A stretch of 8,444 bases of DNA from the NCBI GenBank assembly GCA_026645635.1, contig JAPKMV010000117.1, positions 1-8,444 of the forward strand, read 5' to 3'. Shown piece by piece: positions 8,002 to 8,444 of the stretch (the first letter of the stretch is position 1; every line of letters begins with the position of its first letter). The notes beneath the pieces are model-generated. The model worked only from the letters and a program-made list of their open reading frames with translations, searched no databases and had not been told where the DNA came from. The translations under genes and the position numbers were made by a program. This stretch comes from Caldilineaceae bacterium. Its GTDB lineage: Bacteria; Chloroflexota; Anaerolineae; Caldilineales; Caldilineaceae.

Positions 8002-8050
8002 TTTCGTGCTGCATGGCGCCACGGAATACGCAGCACGGAACATGCAGCAC
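8002..8050. repeat. 14-nt direct repeat with nested inverted repeats
   Basis: GTGCTGCATG (8006-8015) is perfectly inverted as CATGCAGCAC (8041-8050). The same left arm can also pair with GCAGCACGGAA (8030-8040) using 8002-8012, with one T-G wobble, so two hairpins compete. On the minus strand the segment reads as tandem 14-nt units, GTGCTGCATGTTCC then GTGCTGCGTATTCC, followed by a partial GTGG. The element sits between the dehydrogenase stop and the pseudouridine synthase start. There is no T-tract, so it is not an obvious terminator. It looks like a dispersed REP-like intergenic element, but only one copy is visible here. Confidence 0.7.
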
Positions 8051-8128
8051 CGTTGTACCAGGCTGCGACTGGCGATGGGTGGGATCTCTTCTCCGTCACC
8101 TGTCATGCACCAAGCGAGATAAAACCCA

Positions 8129-8444
8129 ATGGCCGTCGAGCGATTGCAAAAGATCATGGCCGGCGCTGGCGTCGGCAGCCGCCGCAAGTGCGAAGAGTTG
8201 ATCGTAGCCGGTCGCGTCCAGGTCAACGGCGTGACGGTGACGGAGTTGGGCGCCAAAGCTGATCCGGCGCGCGACCGCATCGTCGTCGACGGCCAGCCGC
8301 TGCCGCTTGTGAAGCGCCACGCCTATTTCAAACTGCACAAACCCCGCGGCGTGCTCAGCGACATCGGCGGCGATGCGACCGACCCGCACACCGGCGGCGA
8401 ACGCAAGACCGTGGCCAACTATCTGCCGGAGGGAGTGGGCCGGC
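8129..8444 (+). CDS. RsuA/RluB-family rRNA pseudouridine synthase, N-terminal part
   Basis: Family members convert specific uridines of 16S or 23S rRNA to pseudouridine. Only the first 105 residues are inside the window. Residues 3-50 form an S4 RNA-binding domain: VERLQKIMAGAGVGSRRKCE is followed by LIVAGRVQVNG. The catalytic domain begins at YFKLHKPRGVLSD (66-78), the usual RsuA/RluB opening. The catalytic aspartate motif (GRLD) lies beyond the right edge, so neither activity nor the RsuA versus RluB choice can be judged. The ATG at 8129 is preferred because the S4 domain starts immediately after it. The ribosome binding site is poor: only GCGAG about 9 nt upstream. It follows the dehydrogenase after 164 nt containing a repeat element and is probably transcribed separately. 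Confidence 0.93.
   Translation, partial: MAVERLQKIMAGAGVGSRRKCEELIVAGRVQVNGVTVTELGAKADPARDRIVVDGQPLPLVKRHAYFKLHKPRGVLSDIGGDATDPHTGGERKTVANYLPEGVGR

Noticed and set aside
8095..8123. GATAAA near 8118 as a -10 box for leaderless transcription of the pseudouridine synthase gene
   Set aside because: The -10 match is partial and the -35 position (GTCACC) does not match, so the evidence is too weak to list.

Overview
The window is a GC-rich bacterial chromosome segment carrying ordinary housekeeping genes. The gene set is a hexameric-type glutamate dehydrogenase, separate secD and secF genes, an LPG-synthase-TM (flippase-like) membrane protein, an aldehyde dehydrogenase, a zinc medium-chain dehydrogenase and an RsuA/RluB-type pseudouridine synthase. 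Its intergenic DNA is filled with 7-8 nt GAGATT/AATCTC-type tandem repeats. Together these suggest a member of Chloroflexota (Anaerolineae/Caldilineae type). That assignment rests on general resemblance from memory, with no marker gene or search behind it.

Left half, all on the minus strand and read right to left. Glutamate dehydrogenase (4267-2864) is followed by a 143-nt spacer made largely of inverted octamer/heptamer repeats, then the flippase-like membrane protein (2720-1704). That gene's last codons and stop lie inside another octamer array, and a strong hairpin terminator follows (1642-1680). After a gene-free gap of 334 nt comes an NAD(P)-dependent aldehyde dehydrogenase (1369 to the left edge), which lacks roughly its last 35 residues.

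Right half, all on the plus strand. A 261-nt divergent region separates glutamate dehydrogenase from secD. It holds a textbook sigma-70-type promoter for secD (TTGGAA-17-TATAAT) and a weaker candidate for glutamate dehydrogenase. secD (4529-5920), secF (5980-6927) and a zinc-dependent dehydrogenase (6978-7964) follow with gaps of 59 and 50 nt and no visible terminator, so they may form one transcript. A 164-nt spacer with a 14-nt repeat/inverted-repeat element precedes the start of a pseudouridine synthase gene (8129 to the right edge).

SecD and SecF together form the proton-driven accessory complex of Sec protein export. The other genes belong to separate parts of metabolism and share no obvious pathway. 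I see no novel defence, mobile or biosynthetic system. The most unusual content is intergenic: repeat arrays that run up to or into stop codons, a possible leaderless promoter formed at the edge of an array, and a tandem-hairpin region of unknown role.
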